Assembly: GCA_900770265.1 (NCBI GenBank)
Contig: CAAGJR010000096.1
Coordinates: 1-5,547 of the forward strand
Origin: an uncultured Acidaminococcus sp.
GTDB lineage: Bacteria; Bacillota; Negativicutes; Acidaminococcales; Acidaminococcaceae
DNA length: 5,547 bases
Direction of reading: 5' to 3'
Position 1 is the stretch's first letter; every line of letters begins with the position of its first letter. The notes beneath the pieces were generated by a model. It saw only the letters and a list, made by a program, of their open reading frames with translations. It was not told the DNA's origin and ran no database searches. Below, one piece after another: positions 5,529 to 5,547 of this stretch. Position numbers and translations under genes: made by a program.

Positions 5529-5547
5529 CCGCCCTTTATAAGGGCGG
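5529..5547. repeat. Inverted copy of the CCGCCCTT hairpin at the right edge
   Basis: CCGCCCTT / AAGGGCGG around TAT, with stem arms identical to those at 5399-5417 and a changed loop. The outside flank ATTATCC here mirrors GGATATCC after the left copy, so the two are in opposite orientation (flank-matched terminal inverted repeats). The element is probably cut by the window edge. Confidence 0.55.

Overview
The window carries the first three genes of a LIV-type (branched-chain amino acid, HAAT family) ABC importer and one malic/malolactic enzyme gene, all on the minus strand. Strong AGGAGG-like ribosome sites, a GC-leaning coding sequence with AT-rich intergenic DNA, a lipoprotein-type binding protein and a malolactic-type enzyme all suggest a Firmicute. 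An amino-acid-fermenting Negativicute such as Acidaminococcus or a relative is my best guess; this is an inference from style, not a database match.

Layout, read in the direction of transcription (right to left). Bases 5547-5371 hold hairpin-rich, non-coding, MITE-like repeat DNA that runs off the right edge. Bases 5370-5176 hold the promoter region and a structured leader of the enzyme gene. Bases 5175-3532 encode a complete 547-residue NAD-dependent malolactic/malic enzyme that carries the malolactic-type GDWGTxGV signature. Its intrinsic terminator lies at 3500-3468. Bases 3459-3331 hold two inverted copies of a hairpin repeat. Bases 3245-3143 hold an upstream dyad, a consensus sigma-A promoter and a second dyad across the promoter -10/+1 region. 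Then follow livJ (lipoprotein substrate-binding protein, 3075-1900), an intercistronic hairpin with a U-run (1886-1847), livH (1829-933) and livM (923 to the left edge, incomplete). livG and livF, the ATPases, would be expected just beyond base 1.

The binding protein captures the amino acid outside the membrane and hands it to the LivH-LivM permease pair. The hairpin after livJ would let the binding protein be made in excess of the permease. The enzyme gene is a separate transcription unit for malate use and is isolated from liv by its own terminator.

The most interesting material is in the non-coding DNA: the strand-specific intercistronic hairpin, the pair of hairpin repeats with matched stem changes, the two dyads around the liv promoter, and the mutually exclusive stems in the enzyme leader. 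I found no defence system, CRISPR array, tRNA, rRNA or transposase gene.
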